A stretch of DNA of 7,185 bases from an uncultured Oscillospiraceae bacterium (GTDB lineage Bacteria > Bacillota_A > Clostridia > Oscillospirales > Oscillospiraceae), in contig CAAGIU010000077.1 of assembly GCA_900770015.1 (NCBI GenBank), positions 1-7,185 on the forward strand. Direction: 5' to 3'. This document shows positions 5,901 through 7,185 of the stretch, piece by piece. The notes beneath the pieces are model-generated. The model saw only the letters and a list, made by a program, of their open reading frames with translations, was not told where the DNA came from and did no database searches. Position numbers and translations under genes: made by a program. Every line of letters starts with the position of its first letter. Position 1 is the stretch's first letter.

Positions 5901-7012
5901 TTTCCCTGGAGCTGTACGGCGAGGATATGGAGGAGCTGGAGGCTGCCGCCAGAACCGCCGCAGATACCCTGCGGAATCTCGAGGGCGTGGGCGAAGTCTC
6001 CGACGGGCTGGACGAGCTTTCTCCCGCGCTGCACATTCAGGTGGACCGGGACAAGGCCATGAGCCAGGGACTGACCATTGCCCAGGTGTACATGGAGGTG
6101 GCGGAGGCTCTGTCCAATTCCCAGCAGGCGCAGACCCTGATCCTCAGCGGCACCACCACGGACATTGTGGTGGAGCGGCAGGAGGAGAACCGGCTGGATG
6201 TGGAAGCCCTGCGGAACCATGAATTTATGGTCACCGGCATGGACGGTTCCGAAACCACGGTGCGGCTTTCTGATGTGGCGCAGATCGAGGACACCACCAG
6301 CCTCAGCGCCATCGGCCGCAAGAACCAGCGGCGCTACATCACCGTCACCGCCGAGGTGCTGGACGGCTACAATGTCACCCTGCTAAGCAGCGAGGCGGCC
6401 GGCGCCATGGAGGCAGCGGAGCTGGGCAGCGGCATCAGCTATGCTTTCGCCGGCGAAAACGAATCCATCATGGAGGCTGTGGAGCAGCTGCTGCTGATGC
6501 TGCTGCTGGGTGTGCTGCTGGTGTACCTGGTGATGGTGGCCCAGTTCCAGAGCCTGAAATCGCCCTTCATCGTCATGTTCACCATTCCCCTGGCCTTTAC
6601 CGGCGGCTTCCTGGCGCTGCTGATCTGCGGCATGGAGGTCAGCGTCATTTCGCTGATTGGCTTCATCATGCTCACGGGCATCATCGTCAACAACGGCATC
6701 GTGCTGGTGGACTACATCAACCAGCTCCGCGCCGAGGGCATGGAGCGCCGGGCGGCCATTCTGGAGGCAGGCAAAACCAGAATGCGGCCCATCCTGATGA
6801 CCTCCATCACCACCATTCTGGGCCTTTTGGATATGGCTGTGCGCACCTCCGCAGGCACCGCGCTGATGAAGCCCATGGCCATCGTCTGTATCGGCGGCCT
6901 GATCTACGCCACCCTGATGACCCTGCTGGTGGTTCCCTGCATCTATGACATGCTGAACAAAAAGGAGCTTCGCGTGGTCAAGGACAAGGACCTGGAGATG
7001 CTCAATATCTGA
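2963..7012 (+). CDS. RND-family efflux permease with large coiled-coil insertion
   Basis: This 1349-residue inner-membrane transporter belongs to the AcrB/SwrC-like RND superfamily (proton-driven export; substrate unknown). About twelve membrane segments are visible: 10-28, 650-674, 679-699, 708-730, 752-774, 783-808, 841-860, 1174-1194, 1199-1222, 1228-1252, 1275-1292 and 1300-1327. Porter sequences follow TM1 and TM7. TM4 reads GMLVDNSVVVIEN, keeping the AcrB D407 equivalent (D722) but with N723 at D408. TM10 reads IIVNNGIVLVDY, with N1243 where AcrB has K940. TM11 keeps R1273 and T1280 in RMRPILMTS. Residues about 203-525 are an extra coiled coil, so the protein is some 300 residues longer than AcrB. 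The start at 2963 is chosen for GGAGG (2950-2954) 8 bases upstream; the in-frame ATG at 2927 has no site. No adaptor, TolC-like or regulatory gene adjoins it. Family confidence is high; drug, lipopeptide or lipid substrate is open. Confidence 0.96.
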   Translation: MPKFSVKKPLTVFVAVIAVLVLGVVAYFKMTPDLLPNMNFPYILIMTTYPGASPEKVEAEVTKPMEQAMSTLEHIKEVSSTSNENYSTVLLEFEESVNMDTIGVDIQQSITALSAGWDDMVGTPYVLKINPSMLPVEVAAVAMDGKTTMELTEFLNDTLMTKLEGITGVARITTTGAVEQELHVVLSQEKIDRKNIQIANAINGELDEAANDLLEKKEELEDAQEQIDSARLQLDNGKAALSSSTASAEAELSQKQAELVSTKAEIQNQISQLNSGISQMQMILEPLKLVQSGINELREQLSPLRRELGELQELEKRYEDLETRQAAFDASIQSVYDDPELSDEEKEAIIAEMQNGPEQAQLTADREALEQEFELRGFETIEDLQAREAELEARIAELDARIAELEATLAAQGIELNYLDKKIAELEENVAQMTEARDYLEKDVIPQLDSGMLQLKDATRILSQQKTSGLLEISSAMAELAANAATMEAALSQMESGLDTIESSRQDALSKADLNGILTMDMISGILQAQSFYMPAGYVTQDGNSFMISVGEEITDVETLKNLLLFDPGIEGVDPIRLDDVAEVTLTDNRDESYARLDGQESIVLSFEKQSTYSTAGATKNINARFRELEEQYPGLHFVALMDQGDYIYMIVENILSSLLMGAVFAVFILFLFLRDIRPTLITLCAIPISVVFAVVLMYFSGVTINMISLGGLAVSVGMLVDNSVVVIENIYRLRARGANRIQAAVSGAGQVAGAVTASTLTTVCVFAPIVFVEGITRQLFTDLALTMTYALLASLIVSLTLVPAMASGMLKKQRKQKENGFFRRLLNGYARAVNFSLNHKFLVLMMAVCALVATACFAIARGFSFMPDMDMPSANISISMPEDYDMEQAVELADEVLDRISDLDGIETAGAMMSSGGMGILGGGSGDSLDVTVYISLSDETASGEEMGEEIIALCSDLPCTITSSSAMMDMSMLTGSGISLELYGEDMEELEAAARTAADTLRNLEGVGEVSDGLDELSPALHIQVDRDKAMSQGLTIAQVYMEVAEALSNSQQAQTLILSGTTTDIVVERQEENRLDVEALRNHEFMVTGMDGSETTVRLSDVAQIEDTTSLSAIGRKNQRRYITVTAEVLDGYNVTLLSSEAAGAMEAAELGSGISYAFAGENESIMEAVEQLLLMLLLGVLLVYLVMVAQFQSLKSPFIVMFTIPLAFTGGFLALLICGMEVSVISLIGFIMLTGIIVNNGIVLVDYINQLRAEGMERRAAILEAGKTRMRPILMTSITTILGLLDMAVRTSAGTALMKPMAIVCIGGLIYATLMTLLVVPCIYDMLNKKELRVVKDKDLEMLNI
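4121..4183 (+). repeat. Three tandem 21-bp units coding coiled-coil heptads
   Basis: Within the RND gene, 4121-4141, 4142-4162 and 4163-4183 are three contiguous similar 21-base units coding REAELEA, RIAELDA and RIAELEA, one heptad each. A fourth similar unit (KIAELEE, 4226-4246) lies exactly 42 bases, two heptads, further on. Hydrophobic residues L391, I395, L398, I402, L405 and L409 follow the 4-3 spacing of a coiled coil. Both the DNA similarity and the phase suggest growth by unit duplication. Confidence 0.75.
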
Positions 7013-7024
7013 ACCAAATCAAAA

Positions 7025-7052
7025 ACGCCCCTGCTCAGTCGAGCAGGGGCGT
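7025..7052 (-). terminator. Intrinsic terminator oriented for minus-strand transcription
   Basis: ACGCCCCTGCTC (7025-7036) pairs perfectly with GAGCAGGGGCGT (7041-7052) around a 4-base loop. On the + strand it is followed by AAATCATA, a poor tail. Read on the minus strand it is followed by TTTTTGATTT (7024 down to about 7015), a proper T-tract. It therefore best ends a minus-strand gene entering from the right, outside the window. It begins 12 bases after the RND stop, so it may also weakly stop or protect the RND transcript. Confidence 0.75.
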
Positions 7053-7122
7053 AAATCATATCGTATGCGGATGAGCGAAATGGAGCGGGACGGTAAATTG
7101 GAATTTGGCGGTGTGCACCAAA

Positions 7123-7168
7123 GGCTCCCTCTGCGAGGGAGCTGGCCGCGAAGCGGACTGAGGGAGAG
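7123..7168. repeat. Dispersed two-hairpin (REP-like) repeat, right copy, inverted
   Basis: GCTCCCTC (7124-7131) pairs with GAGGGAGC (7135-7142) around a TGC loop, and CCGC (7146-7149) pairs with GCGG (7153-7156) around GAA. ACTGAGGGAGAG follows. This is the reverse-complement layout of the element at 11-58, with the same hairpin order and boundaries but different stem bases. The remaining bases 7169-7185 hold nothing I can name. Confidence 0.75.
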
Positions 7169-7185
7169 AGCGTTGGTCGATCACC

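Noticed and set aside
3683..6220. Very long minus-strand open frame (845 codons) antisense to the RND gene
   Set aside because: It mirrors the GC-rich codon bias of the RND gene, is rich in H, Q, G and L with no domain or membrane pattern, and lacks a convincing ribosome binding site.

Overview
The window looks like chromosomal DNA from a low-AT Clostridia-type Firmicute, most likely a gut Oscillospiraceae/Ruminococcaceae relative. This is inference: it rests on GGAGG-type ribosome binding sites, GC-rich codon use, a Gram-positive style RND pump with a giant coiled coil, and two-hairpin dispersed repeats of a kind I associate with that group. All genes recognised are on the + strand.

Layout. 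Bases 1-298 hold no gene: a two- or three-hairpin dispersed repeat (11-76), an intrinsic terminator for a gene to the left (126-162), and a weak promoter candidate (248-276). Next comes a tightly overlapping pair: a small acidic single-pass membrane protein of unknown function (299-640) and gluQ (619-1587), which puts glutamate on queuosine-34 of tRNA(Asp). A good promoter candidate (TTGCGT-17-TATAAT, 1560-1588) sits on the end of gluQ, followed by a leader with a hairpin and then a sugar-phosphate-type nucleotidyltransferase gene (1650-2570) closed by a strong terminator (2583-2619).

Bases 2571-2962 are intergenic. They contain a 177-bp MITE-like element with about 50-bp imperfect terminal inverted repeats (2648-2824), an extended -10 promoter (2908-2916), and a possible hairpin over the Shine-Dalgarno of the next gene. 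The large gene 2963-7012 encodes a 1349-residue RND-family permease. Its two halves align with each other except for about 320 extra residues of coiled coil inserted in the first half, exactly where the docking domain begins in AcrB. No adaptor (MFP), outer-membrane factor or regulator gene is present in the window.

Bases 7013-7185 hold no gene: a perfect 12-bp hairpin whose T-tract faces the minus strand (7025-7052), a 13-base match to the MITE end (7095-7107), and a second copy, inverted, of the dispersed repeat seen at the left edge (7123-7168).

The genes do not form one obvious pathway. The small membrane protein and gluQ look co-transcribed; the nucleotidyltransferase may be read both from gluQ and from its own promoter; the RND pump is a separate monocistronic unit. 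The most notable features are the coiled-coil-bearing pump with its precise insertion boundaries and in-phase 21-bp heptad repeats, and the structured repeats, which show compensatory base changes.
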